Origin: Nocardia ignorata NBRC 108230
Lineage (GTDB): Bacteria; Actinomycetota; Actinomycetes; Mycobacteriales; Mycobacteriaceae
Length of the DNA stretch: 64,000 nt
Reading direction: 5' to 3'
NCBI RefSeq assembly: GCF_001612905.1
Contig: NZ_BDBI01000005.1
Span: forward strand, 372,001 to 436,000
Below the pieces are notes generated by a model. The model worked only from the letters and a program-made list of their open reading frames with translations, did no database searches and had not been told where the DNA came from. Of the stretch, positions 28,592 to 36,889 are shown in pieces (within the stretch, counting starts at the first letter, position 1; each line of letters begins with the position of its first letter). A program made the translations under genes and the position numbers.

Positions 28592-29350
28592 TCAGGGGTT
28601 GGGGCCGAATTCCTGGTGGTAGCGCTGGGCTCGGGTGAGCATGCGGTGGATGCCGGCGATCATTCGTGAGGTGGGGAGGGGTTCGGCGATGATGGGGTCG
28701 CCGGTTTTGACGTAGTAGCGGCCGTCGGGGTAGTCCATCCACCAGAAGCTGCGGGCGGGGGTGGGGCGGGAGTCGAGGGCGGGGCCCGCGAGGGCGGAGA
28801 TCTCGCCGACGGCGTGGCGGGGGCGGTTGAAGATCCGGTTGAGTTGTTCCAGGGAACTCAGGCGTCCCGCGCGGTATTCGAAGTGTTCCTCTTCCTCGGC
28901 GAGACGTTCGCGACGCACCTCGACGGGCGGTTTGGTGCCGGGCTTGGTACGGGGAAGGGCCGCGACGGTCAGGGCAGCGACCTGATCCGCGGTGCAACAG
29001 GTGAGAACGACATCGCTGCCGGTGTCCTCGGCGGTCCCCGGCGCCTGGGCGAGGGTGGCACCGGCCCGGCCGCGGATGGCGCCGTGGAATCGGATGACGT
29101 TCGAGACGTCCTGGCCGACATAGCCTTTGGACTCGACCCTGGCATCGGGTACGAGCAGCACGTCGATGGCCTGTTCGATCGCCGGATCGTATTTGGCGAG
29201 CAGCTTCTCCACGGCTGCTTCACGGTGGCGTTTCAGTTCGTCGAAATCGGCGATGTCGGTGCGGTACTGGAGTGGGTAGGGGAGGCGGTCGCGGCCGTAA
29301 CCGGACCAGAGGATCTCGAATTCGATGCCGGTGAACTCAACTCGGTGCAC
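28592..29350 (-). CDS. espG: EspG-family ESX substrate chaperone
   Basis: This 252-residue cytosolic chaperone of PE-PPE pairs in type VII secretion shows E-F-E-I-L-W near the start, a central L-T-C-C-T-A-D-Q-V-A-A-L segment, and a C-terminal V-G-E-I-S-A-L plus R-S-F-W-W-M-D-Y-P-D-G-R-Y-Y sequence typical of EspG. It overlaps the PPE-like gene at 29337 by 14 nt, so it is the last gene of the operon starting at 34296. EspG normally binds the PPE partner's helical tip, so it likely serves the 29337/30650 pair. Confidence 0.88.
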   Translation of the reverse strand: MHRVEFTGIEFEILWSGYGRDRLPYPLQYRTDIADFDELKRHREAAVEKLLAKYDPAIEQAIDVLLVPDARVESKGYVGQDVSNVIRFHGAIRGRAGATLAQAPGTAEDTGSDVVLTCCTADQVAALTVAALPRTKPGTKPPVEVRRERLAEEEEHFEYRAGRLSSLEQLNRIFNRPRHAVGEISALAGPALDSRPTPARSFWWMDYPDGRYYVKTGDPIIAEPLPTSRMIAGIHRMLTRAQRYHQEFGPNP

Positions 29351-30653
29351 TGTCGTGGTCTCCGCCGATCACTGGGGGCACGGTTTTGATTCCGTCGGTT
29401 CCGATCAGCAGGTCGCCGTTGTCCTGGTTGATCAGGTAATCGGGAATGCCTTTGGTCCGCTCCTCGTCCGAGCCGCCGCCCCTGGCGCCGGGCGCGCCCA
29501 TGGCACCCATCCCGGGTGCGCCGCGACCGCCTCCGCCCGCCGCGCCCGCCCGTGAACCGGTGGCAGCGGCTGCGGCAGGGGAGTGGTTGCCGGGGCTCGA
29601 CTTGCCCGGTGATGCGGGACCGCCTGCTGCCGAGCCGCCGCCACGGCCGGCGCTGCTGCCGCCACCTCGGGCACCGTTGCTCCCGCCGCCGGGCACGGTC
29701 GCTCCGGGAGCGGTCACGCCGGGCCCGGTCGCCGTCGGCGATCCGGTGGACGGGGCCGAAGTGGACGGCGTGCTGGATTGCGGTGTCGCCGTGGAACTCT
29801 GCGCGGTGGTCGAGCTCTGGTCGGTGGCTTGCGGTGTGGTGGCCGCAGGATCGGAATTCGGGTTCTCGGTAGTCACCGGGTCGTCGCCTGCGCCGGTGTC
29901 CTCAGGGCTGTCGCCTGCCGAATCTCCGGGAGTATCAACGGTATTCGAACCACCACCGCCAGCACCGGGACCACCGGGCCCACCGCCGTCGCCTGCGATG
30001 ACCGGTGCGGTCGGCAGGAATGGCACCCCGACATCGGCCTGCCCCGCCACCTGGCTGTAGACGGTGCGCAGAATCCTGCGCGCCTCCTGCGTGGCTTCCT
30101 CGCGATTGTGATCGTCGACTTTCATCACCCCCTCGGCAGGCAACGTCTTACCGGTGACATTCTCGCGCTCGGTGAGCCCCGGCATCAATGCCTGCGTCTG
30201 CTCGATGCCGGTGCGCATCTCGGTGAGCTTCCAGCTGATCGCGGTCGCCGCCTGCGACAGCGGGATCGACCGTTCCGAGTAGTTGTTCACCGCCGCGACC
30301 GCCGCCGACGCCGCCGCACCGGTCCACCCGCCGCGCCCGTTGGCGCCGGTGACGGTGCGGGAGAACTCCTGATTGAACTTCAGGAAGGTACCCATCAGAT
30401 TCATGCCGATATTCGCCCAGGCCGTCACGGCCTCGTCGACCAGGCGGGGCTTCATCGCGGCGACCGCGGCCTGCATCTGTTCAAGCGACATGCTGTCGTA
30501 ATTGTCGGGGGTGGTGATGTGCGGCGGCTGCAGGTCACCATCGAAAATGGTGGCGTAGTTGCCGTCGGCATAGCTGGCGTAGATCTTCGACCGTTCGATG
30601 TTCCACTGTTCCTGCGCGGCGATCACCCTGCTCTTGTAGTCCTCGTAGGTCAC
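29337..30653 (-). CDS. PPE-like ESX protein with Gly/Ser/Thr-rich tail
   Basis: This 438-residue protein has an N-terminal helical domain (~1-185) with a G-G-W-T-G turn near residue 108, the WxG-like motif of PPE/WXG proteins. A ~200-residue low-complexity Gly/Ser/Thr/Pro region follows, and the end has I-P-D-Y-L ... N-G-D-L-L-I-G ... V-P-P-V-I-G-G. The same tail signature closes the protein at 860-2530. It overlaps the small helical gene at 30650 by 4 nt and espG by 14 nt. Likely exported by an ESX machine encoded elsewhere. Confidence 0.8.
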   Translation of the reverse strand: MTYEDYKSRVIAAQEQWNIERSKIYASYADGNYATIFDGDLQPPHITTPDNYDSMSLEQMQAAVAAMKPRLVDEAVTAWANIGMNLMGTFLKFNQEFSRTVTGANGRGGWTGAAASAAVAAVNNYSERSIPLSQAATAISWKLTEMRTGIEQTQALMPGLTERENVTGKTLPAEGVMKVDDHNREEATQEARRILRTVYSQVAGQADVGVPFLPTAPVIAGDGGGPGGPGAGGGGSNTVDTPGDSAGDSPEDTGAGDDPVTTENPNSDPAATTPQATDQSSTTAQSSTATPQSSTPSTSAPSTGSPTATGPGVTAPGATVPGGGSNGARGGGSSAGRGGGSAAGGPASPGKSSPGNHSPAAAAATGSRAGAAGGGGRGAPGMGAMGAPGARGGGSDEERTKGIPDYLINQDNGDLLIGTDGIKTVPPVIGGDHDSAPS

Positions 30654-31030
30654 AGGTGTTCTCCCGTCGCGGAGATCTGGTCGCCGGCCGCCTGGTCCTG
30701 GGCGACGAAATTCGCGATCGCCTTGGCGACAACCTCTTTCGCGGTCTGGACGACTTCGATGTGTTGTCTGAGCACAGTGTCCAGTGCTCGGTCGCCGCCG
30801 GATGCGGTCAGCGAGAATTTCTTCGCCAGTACCTCGCTGGAGTCGAAGGTGCCGAAGCCTGAGACCCTCCTGACGCTTTCGATCGTTTCGTAGATTTCCT
30901 CGAGGCGATCGAGATGGTAATCACATGCGCGATCTAGGCCTTTGCCGACTTCCGGATCGAGCGACAGCTCGCCAGCTTCTGCCGAACTGCGGAGCTGACT
31001 CCATTGATTCGGGTCTATACCGAGAACCAT
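30650..31030 (-). CDS. Small helical ESX-associated protein (PE/EspC-like)
   Basis: This 126-residue, mostly helical protein has no signal peptide, one central cysteine (A-C-D-Y-H-L-D-R-L) and a D/E-rich middle. It directly precedes and overlaps the PPE-like gene, as PE-type partners do. It matches the size and position of the gene at 2527-2922. Pairing with the 29337 protein is inferred from context. Confidence 0.6.
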   Translation of the reverse strand: MVLGIDPNQWSQLRSSAEAGELSLDPEVGKGLDRACDYHLDRLEEIYETIESVRRVSGFGTFDSSEVLAKKFSLTASGGDRALDTVLRQHIEVVQTAKEVVAKAIANFVAQDQAAGDQISATGEHL

Positions 31031-31042
31031 GCGTGCCTCCTG

Positions 31043-31615
31043 TCAGCTCGAGGGAAGATAGTCGACCAACGCGGTGCTCAAGCGCCGAGCTTCGCCACAC
31101 GGTTCTGGCGCTCCCACTGCGCTGACGCGGTTCTGCACTTTGAAATCGACTGAACCATTCGGTACTTCTACGCTGACGTAGCAGGCAACGTCGTTGGCCG
31201 AGCCGATGGGCCGGAACTCGAGAGCTTGGTGAGCGCCGACCTGGAGCTCGGTCCATCCGGTGTACTCATCGGTGCGCTGCCTGGACTCAGCGAGGGTGTG
31301 CTCCGACGACATCACTGAGAACGTGTACTGCTTGGCGGAATCGCTCCAACTGCACACCTTCCACCCCGAAAAATCCACCCCCGCAACATCCTTCTTCTTA
31401 CTCCCCACATTCAACCCCACCCCACCGACCGCCGAATCCGGCAGCGAACACGGATCCCACACCTTCGCCTCGGCATCCACCGAGGTAGGACTGGCCGCCA
31501 CACTCACCTGACTCGGCTGCGGAGTGGCCGCCCCTTGCTCACTCCCGCACCCGGCGACGACGAACCCCACCGCCGCCACAACCCCGACCATGCCCGTACC
31601 CCGTCGAACTGCCAT
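31043..31615 (-). CDS. Lipoprotein, DUF3558 family
   Basis: This 190-residue secreted lipoprotein has a basic start, a hydrophobic stretch and lipobox V-V-A-G-C. The body carries W-D-P-C-S-L-P-D and W-K-V-C-S-W, a cysteine pair typical of DUF3558 proteins of mycolic-acid bacteria. The start at 31615 is preferred because GGGAGG lies at a proper distance; an ATG at 31624 is too close to that site. It lies inside the ESX accessory operon; an envelope role near the secretion apparatus is inferred. Confidence 0.82.
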   Translation of the reverse strand: MAVRRGTGMVGVVAAVGFVVAGCGSEQGAATPQPSQVSVAASPTSVDAEAKVWDPCSLPDSAVGGVGLNVGSKKKDVAGVDFSGWKVCSWSDSAKQYTFSVMSSEHTLAESRQRTDEYTGWTELQVGAHQALEFRPIGSANDVACYVSVEVPNGSVDFKVQNRVSAVGAPEPCGEARRLSTALVDYLPSS

Positions 31616-31703
31616 GTCTGTCATCCCTCCCGCAGAACCGGTACCGTGCACGACGTTCCCGCGATCGTAGCCACTGTTGTCTCCACTGCGACACCCCGAA
31701 GTC

Positions 31704-32204
31704 TCACTCGGCCGCGCACGGTGAGGTGGACGCCATGGTGAAGCGCACCTCCTGTTTGTCGGGTCCCACCCGGCTGCGCGACGACGACACCGAGAACCCG
31801 CGCGCGTCCCGGTAGTACCTGCTCACCGGGTCCGCATCGGGGTTCTGACTCGGCACGAGGGTGAACCCGCGTGCGGTCATCGCCTCGAGATTGGCCATCG
31901 CCCGGTCGATGAACTCCTGCGACGGGTCGACCTGCTCCCGCTGATATCGGGGGCGCCAGGGCGGGCCCTCCATGTTGATCGAGTCCATCCTGCTGCGGCA
32001 CCCGGTGCTCGTGTCGACCGCCGCCGGGTCGATGGACAGCTCCTCCGGCCAGATCAGCTCGAAGTTGTCGGCCACAATCGGCTTGCTCTGGGCAACGGTC
32101 AGCCCCGAGCGCCGCGTGATGTCCTCATTGGTCGGACCGTGTTCTTCGACCAGCGAGCACCCCGCGAGCACCAGCGAAACGGCCAGTACGGCAATGAGTC
32201 TCAT
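31704..32204 (-). CDS. Lipoprotein
   Basis: This 166-residue secreted protein has signal peptide M-R-L-I-A-V-L-A-V-S-L-V-L-A-G-C with a perfect lipobox. The mature part has two further cysteines (T-G-C-R-S and S-P-C-A-A-E), probably a disulfide joining the middle to the extreme end. There is no recognised domain. It overlaps the DUF1023 gene by 4 nt. A likely partner of the DUF3558 lipoprotein next to it; function unknown. Confidence 0.75.
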   Translation of the reverse strand: MRLIAVLAVSLVLAGCSLVEEHGPTNEDITRRSGLTVAQSKPIVADNFELIWPEELSIDPAAVDTSTGCRSRMDSINMEGPPWRPRYQREQVDPSQEFIDRAMANLEAMTARGFTLVPSQNPDADPVSRYYRDARGFSVSSSRSRVGPDKQEVRFTMASTSPCAAE

Positions 32205-34003
32205 CGGATCTCGATCCGGGCGCCGAGTTGCGGATTGTCGGTCACTCGCGGGTCGGCATACGGGTTCTCGATATCGAGGACGGCCTGCGCGGTGGCGGCG
32301 CGACCGGCGTCGAACGCTTCCTTGCCGCCGTTGCCGTTGTCGCCGAGACCCACATCGACCCAGGGGGTTTCGATGCCACGCTCCACATAGGCCCTCGCGT
32401 CCGTTCCCGCGATGACGCCGACGATATTGCCGAAGGCGGTCGATCCGGGATCGTCCCAGTACTTGCCGTGGCCGTCGGTACCGAACACGACCTCACCCGC
32501 ACGCGACGAGCTGTCGCCGTAGTAGCCGGTGTCGAGCCGGATCACGCCGGGAACCTCGTCGGGGTCGCCGCCGAGGACGTCGGAGGCGTGCGGGTTGCCG
32601 GGCAGGCGCAGGCCGGGGAGGCTGAGCCCGGCATCCGGGTAGGACTGGACAACGCCGATGAGGTCGCCGGGCGCGGTCATCGAATAGCGCTGGACATCGG
32701 GATTCGGGTTGTTCCACCCACCTTCGAACACACCGGTTCCCGCCGACGACGCGTGCAGGATCCGATCGGCCCGCAGCCCGAGTTGCTCGGCGGAACCAAC
32801 CACCGACCCGCCGTAGGAATGACCGACGTACGTCACGGGCGTGCCCGGCGCGTGGCCGCTCACCTCCCGATCCACTTCCCGACCGAACTCGACCAGCTTC
32901 GGCGCCATCTCCGCGGCGAACGACGGGCTCGGCGCGCCATCGGACAGGCTGGTGAGACTTTGCGGAAAGTCGCCCTCCATGTAGAGGAAGATCGGCCCGT
33001 CGGTCCGGTCGGCCAGGTTCCAGGTGGCGACATGATTCGAGCCGGACGCATTGAGATTGGTGCTGGTGCCAGGCACGTAGACACCGACACCGGGCACCCC
33101 GGATCGCATGCTGCCGAGCATCTCGATCATCCGCCCGTTGCCCTCGGTGCTGAACATGACGAACTTGCGGTCCACCATGCCCAGCGCCGCGGCCGACACG
33201 GGCGCCTCCGGATCCGGGATCGTCGACAGCATGGCTTCCAGCTGGCCGACCCGGGCCGCATCCGGCACCGGCTTTGCTTTCTCCCTGGTGAGCGCGTTAC
33301 GGATGTTGATTTCGTTCGCCTCCACCCGCATCGCGAACGGCACCCCGTTGAGGTTGCCAAGGGTCTCCGGCGCGGCAATCACCAGCTGACGCTGGACTTC
33401 CGGACTCAATCCGGCCAGGAAGGCGGCCCGCTCGTCGGGCGACAGCGCCGCCAACCGTGTCACCACCGCGTCGGGGTCGTGCATCGAGCCATCGGCGAGC
33501 GCAACGCTGGGCTGACCATCGCGGATGGCGACCAGATCACCCACCGCCTCGCGCAACCGACCACCGAACAGGGTGTCGAGCCGTTCGATCTCGTCCAGCC
33601 CGCTGCGCAGGTTGAGTTGGAAAACCCCTGCGGCGCCCTCTTTCTCGGGCTTCGTATGGCTCACGGCACCGTCGTCCGAAACCGTGAACCCCTGCGACAC
33701 GGCGAGGTTCTTCTGTTCCAGCACATACGTTCTCGCGTGCTTCAGACCTTGACACACATCAGCGGCGTCGTCGGCGATGCGCAGCAGCACCGCCCGCACC
33801 TCGTACCCGTGATCGACTTCCTCATCGATGCGCCGCGCGGCCGCGTCTTTCGTCCGGCCGTGCCAGCTCCCTGCCGCCGACAGCGCGCGCGAACAGTCGT
33901 CCACCGAGGTGGACAGCAGGTCGGCGTTCGCGCGGGCCGCCTCGGCCGCCCGGTGGACGGCGTCGAGATTCCAGGTGTCGAGCTGGGGGATCGTCGGCCG
34001 CAT
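32201..34003 (-). CDS. DUF1023 alpha/beta hydrolase with N-terminal helical domain
   Basis: This 600-residue protein has residues ~1-150 in a helical WXG-like bundle (L-S-A-A-G-S-W-H-G), then a long alpha/beta hydrolase of the DUF1023 family. The nucleophile elbow is V-G-H-S-Y-G-G-S near residue 394, and a late D-x-H-G-K-Y region may hold the catalytic His. No signal peptide is seen; such fusions in ESX loci are candidate ESX-exported hydrolases (inference). It overlaps the WXG-like gene upstream by 1 nt and the lipoprotein gene downstream by 4 nt. Confidence 0.85.
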   Translation of the reverse strand: MRPTIPQLDTWNLDAVHRAAEAARANADLLSTSVDDCSRALSAAGSWHGRTKDAAARRIDEEVDHGYEVRAVLLRIADDAADVCQGLKHARTYVLEQKNLAVSQGFTVSDDGAVSHTKPEKEGAAGVFQLNLRSGLDEIERLDTLFGGRLREAVGDLVAIRDGQPSVALADGSMHDPDAVVTRLAALSPDERAAFLAGLSPEVQRQLVIAAPETLGNLNGVPFAMRVEANEINIRNALTREKAKPVPDAARVGQLEAMLSTIPDPEAPVSAAALGMVDRKFVMFSTEGNGRMIEMLGSMRSGVPGVGVYVPGTSTNLNASGSNHVATWNLADRTDGPIFLYMEGDFPQSLTSLSDGAPSPSFAAEMAPKLVEFGREVDREVSGHAPGTPVTYVGHSYGGSVVGSAEQLGLRADRILHASSAGTGVFEGGWNNPNPDVQRYSMTAPGDLIGVVQSYPDAGLSLPGLRLPGNPHASDVLGGDPDEVPGVIRLDTGYYGDSSSRAGEVVFGTDGHGKYWDDPGSTAFGNIVGVIAGTDARAYVERGIETPWVDVGLGDNGNGGKEAFDAGRAATAQAVLDIENPYADPRVTDNPQLGARIEIR

Positions 34004-34296
34004 CAGCGCGGCTCCAGCTTCGTGATCTCGGCGGCGGTCGCGCCGTCGGCGGCCTCGATGTCGGCCGAGAACTTGTCGAGCAGATCGGACAGCGCCGAAT
34101 ACCTGGTCGCGATCGAGGTCATCGCTTGTCGCGCCGCATCGGGTACGCCGCGCAGCGCAGCGAGCACGTCACTTCCCTCGCCGGTCGCCTCGTGCATCAC
34201 CGCCCAGCTCAGCGCCTCGACGGCCCCGGCTTCCCGACGCCAGGTGGCCGCCATCGCCGTCAGCTGCCCGGGCTCGACCCCCAAGAATCCACTCAC
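34003..34296 (-). CDS. WXG100-like small protein
   Basis: This 97-residue, all-helical protein is the first gene of the seven-gene minus-strand operon ending at 28592. The pattern is G-V-E-P-G-Q-L ... W-R-R-E-A-G-A ... L-R-G-V-P-D-A-A-R-Q-A-M; the central turn lacks a strict W-x-G. It overlaps the DUF1023 gene by 1 nt. Size and operon position fit an ESX substrate or partner. The 86-bp gap to the zinc regulator downstream of it likely holds the operon's promoter. Confidence 0.65.
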   Translation of the reverse strand: MSGFLGVEPGQLTAMAATWRREAGAVEALSWAVMHEATGEGSDVLAALRGVPDAARQAMTSIATRYSALSDLLDKFSADIEAADGATAAEITKLEPR

Positions 34297-34382
34297 GAAA
34301 TCCCCCTCCTCCGCTACCGCGCCTCGTCGTTGTGATGGTTGGACGGGGCACGCGGAGCGAGGGTTCCATCATGTGATGTGAG

Positions 34383-34835
34383 TCACACGGAGGCGGACTC
34401 GCTGTTCTCGGCGGCGGCGCGCACGCAGTCGCGGCAGGTGCCGAAGATCTCCAATGTGTGGCTCACCTGGGTGAAGCCGTGCTCGCCGGCGATCGCCTCG
34501 GCCCACGCCTCCACGGTGGGGCCCTCCACCTCGACGGTGCTGCCGCACTGCCTGCACACCAGGTGGTGATGGTGGCCGCTCGAGCACTGGCGGTAGACGG
34601 ACTCGCCCGAGTCGGTGCGCAACACGTCGACCATGCCCGCGTCGGCCAGCGACTGCAGGGTGCGGTACACGGTGGTCAGGCCGATGCCTTCACCGCGTTT
34701 GCGCAGTTCGTCGTGCAACTCCTGCGCCGAGCGGAACTCGTCGATATCGCCGAGCAGCGCCGAGATGGCACTGCGCTGACGGGTGCTGCGAACGCCGACC
34801 TGCTTGCCGGAGTGGTTGTCTGCCAACGGTTTCAC
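34383..34835 (-). CDS. zur: Zinc uptake regulator (Fur family, Zur/FurB)
   Basis: This 150-residue metalloregulator represses zinc-uptake genes when zinc is bound. It has an N-terminal winged helix (~20-85), then the metal region H-H-H-H-L-V-C-R-Q-C and a C-terminal C-R-D-C, giving the structural Cys4 site. The family's length is matched. It overlaps the ArsR-type gene by 4 nt. This pair, divergent from glyS, is the mycobacterial SmtB-FurB arrangement, supporting zinc over iron. Confidence 0.92.
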   Translation of the reverse strand: MKPLADNHSGKQVGVRSTRQRSAISALLGDIDEFRSAQELHDELRKRGEGIGLTTVYRTLQSLADAGMVDVLRTDSGESVYRQCSSGHHHHLVCRQCGSTVEVEGPTVEAWAEAIAGEHGFTQVSHTLEIFGTCRDCVRAAAENSESASV

Positions 34836-35182
34836 CCTTCCTCGGCATGGGCGACGGCATCGACGACGATGTGCGCCAGATGATCGTCGACGAGTTCGTA
34901 GAGCACCTCGCGACCCGAGCGTTCCCCGTGCACCACGCCCGCCGACTTGAGAATGCGCAGATGCTGGCTGACCAGCGGCTGGGTGACCCCGAGCGCGTCG
35001 ACCAGCTCGTGCACACAGCGCGGTGACTCGCGCAACTGCAGCACGATCGCGATCCGCACCGGGGCGGCCAGGGCGCGCAGCAGCTCACCCGCGTCCTCGA
35101 GTACCGTGCGCGCGGGCACCGGCGCGGGCGGCAGGGACTGATACGGGCTGTGCTGGTGCGCAGGCGCGGCATCGGTGGTCAT
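34832..35182 (-). CDS. smtB: ArsR/SmtB-family zinc-responsive regulator
   Basis: This 116-residue winged-helix repressor has a recognition helix in [15 protein letters not shown] and a C-terminal alpha5 with [14 protein letters not shown], the zinc-sensing ligand pattern of SmtB/CzrA types. The start at 35182 follows AAGGAGT; the longer frame to 35383 crosses the promoter region. It is cotranscribed with zur. A palindrome just upstream is its likely operator. Confidence 0.9.
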   Translation of the reverse strand: MTTDAAPAHQHSPYQSLPPAPVPARTVLEDAGELLRALAAPVRIAIVLQLRESPRCVHELVDALGVTQPLVSQHLRILKSAGVVHGERSGREVLYELVDDHLAHIVVDAVAHAEEG

Positions 35183-35195
35183 CAACCAACTCCTT

Positions 35196-35214
35196 AATGG
35201 AAACCGATACCATT
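35196..35214. promoter_or_regulatory. Candidate operator of the zinc-regulator operon
   Basis: AATGG (35196-35200) and CCATT (35210-35214) form an inverted repeat with 9-nt spacing, 14 bp upstream of the smtB start on the side facing glyS. Its position suits SmtB or Zur autoregulation. The half-sites are short, so this needs a binding assay. Confidence 0.45.
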
Positions 35215-35376
35215 TTGACATGCAAGTGTGCGCATGTCGAATGTGACGCGGCGTGGCATCGGTCGGCTGCTGATATCTCGCTGGACCCGGCCCGATACGC
35301 TGGACCAAATGCGTTCGGAAAACCGTGCAGGTTGGTTTCCGAACAAACCGACTCGCAGTGGATGGAGAAATCTCGC

Positions 35377-36762
35377 GTGGCACCCAAGTCGAAGGTGGAC
35401 ACCGTTGCCAACCTCGCCAAGCGCCGGGGTCTGGTCTACCCGTGCGGTGAGATCTACGGAGGCACCAAGTCGGCGTGGGACTACGGTCCGCTGGGCGTGG
35501 AGCTGAAGGAGAACATCAAGCGGCAGTGGTGGCGGACCATGGTCACCAGCCGCGAAGACGTTGTCGGCCTGGACTCCTCGGTGATCCTGCCCCGTCAGGT
35601 CTGGGAGGCCTCGGGCCACGTCGCGACTTTTTCCGACCCGCTGGTCGAGTCGCTGCACACGCACAAGCGCTACCGTGCCGACCACCTCCTGGAAGCCTAC
35701 GAGGAGAAGCACGGCCGCCCGCCTGCCAACGGTCTGGCCGATATCAACGACCCCGAGACCGGCCAGCCCGGCAAGTGGACCGAGCCGAAGAACTTCTCCG
35801 GCCTGCTCAAGACCTTCCTCGGCCCGGTCGACGACGAAGAGGGCCTGCACTACCTGCGCCCCGAGACCGCGCAGGGCATCTTCGTCAACTACAAGAACGT
35901 CGAGACCACCGCGCGCAAGAAGCCGCCGTTCGGCATCGCGCAGATCGGCAAGAGCTTCCGCAACGAGATCACCCCCGGCAACTTCATCTTCCGCACGCGC
36001 GAGTTCGAGCAGATGGAAATGGAGTTCTTCGTCAAGCCCGGTGAAGACGCCGAGTGGCACAAGTACTGGATCGACACCCGCCTGGCCTGGTACACCGACC
36101 TCGGCATCGACCCGGACAACCTGCGTCTCTACGAGCATCCGAAGGAAAAGCTGTCGCACTACTCGGCCGGCACCACCGACATCGAGTACCGCTTCCGCTT
36201 CCAGGGCAGCGAATGGGGCGAGCTCGAGGGCATCGCCAACCGCACCGACTACGACCTCAAGACGCACTCGGAGCACTCGGGCACCGATCTGAGCTTCTTC
36301 GATCAGGCCTCCGGCGAGCGCTACATCCCGTACGTCATCGAGCCCGCGGCCGGTCTGACGCGTTCGCTGATGGCGTTCCTGGTCGACGCCTACGCCGAGG
36401 ACGAGGCCCCCAACGCCAAGGGCGGCGTCGACGTGCGCACGGTGCTGCGCCTGGACCGTCGTCTGGCGCCGGTCAAGGCCGCGGTGCTGCCGCTCTCGCG
36501 CAACGCCGACCTCACCCCCAAGGCGAAGGACCTCGCCGCACAGCTGCGCCGCAACTGGAACATCGACTTCGACGACGCGGGCGCCATCGGCCGCCGCTAC
36601 CGCCGTCAGGACGAGATCGGCACCCCGTTCTGCATCACGGTCGACTTCGACACCCTCGACGACCAGGCCGTGACGGTGCGCGAGCGCGACTCGATGGCAC
36701 AGGAGCGCATCGCCCTCGACCAGGTCGAGTCCTACCTCGCCGCGCGCCTCATCGGCGCCTGA
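35377..36762 (+). CDS. glyS: Glycyl-tRNA synthetase (class II, alpha2 type)
   Basis: This 461-residue enzyme charges tRNA-Gly. Hallmarks: [14 protein letters not shown] near the start, motif 2 [20 protein letters not shown], and motif 3 near G-L-T-R-S-L-M-A-F, followed by the C-terminal anticodon-binding domain. Length equals mycobacterial GlyS. GTG 35377 is chosen because GGAGA lies 8 nt upstream; an ATG at 35362 would add five residues. It is divergent from smtB-zur and followed by a strong terminator. Confidence 0.96.
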   Translation: MAPKSKVDTVANLAKRRGLVYPCGEIYGGTKSAWDYGPLGVELKENIKRQWWRTMVTSREDVVGLDSSVILPRQVWEASGHVATFSDPLVESLHTHKRYRADHLLEAYEEKHGRPPANGLADINDPETGQPGKWTEPKNFSGLLKTFLGPVDDEEGLHYLRPETAQGIFVNYKNVETTARKKPPFGIAQIGKSFRNEITPGNFIFRTREFEQMEMEFFVKPGEDAEWHKYWIDTRLAWYTDLGIDPDNLRLYEHPKEKLSHYSAGTTDIEYRFRFQGSEWGELEGIANRTDYDLKTHSEHSGTDLSFFDQASGERYIPYVIEPAAGLTRSLMAFLVDAYAEDEAPNAKGGVDVRTVLRLDRRLAPVKAAVLPLSRNADLTPKAKDLAAQLRRNWNIDFDDAGAIGRRYRRQDEIGTPFCITVDFDTLDDQAVTVRERDSMAQERIALDQVESYLAARLIGA

Positions 36763-36767
36763 CCCAC

Positions 36768-36796
36768 CGAAAGCCCGCGCACGTCGCGGGCTTTCG
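36768..36796 (+). terminator. Terminator after glyS
   Basis: CGAAAGCCCGCG (36768-36779) and CGCGGGCTTTCG (36785-36796) form a perfect 12-bp stem with a 5-nt loop directly after the glyS stop. There is no long T-tract, as is common in high-GC actinobacteria. Confidence 0.8.
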
Positions 36797-36889
36797 CATG
36801 TCCGGACACGTGATCGTGGTCGAGCCGCGTTGATCACACTGTGTAGCTGACGGTTTGCGTCGGCTGGGTGGGTAGTTCACGATTTCCGT

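Noticed and set aside
32228..34381. 717-codon plus-strand frame opposite the DUF1023 hydrolase
   Set aside because: It is a high-GC antisense shadow: Arg/His/Gly-rich, no domain, no ribosome-binding site, while the minus strand encodes a clear hydrolase.
35194..36837. 547-codon minus-strand frame opposite glyS
   Set aside because: Shadow of a strongly conserved synthetase; Val/Asp/Gly-biased translation.
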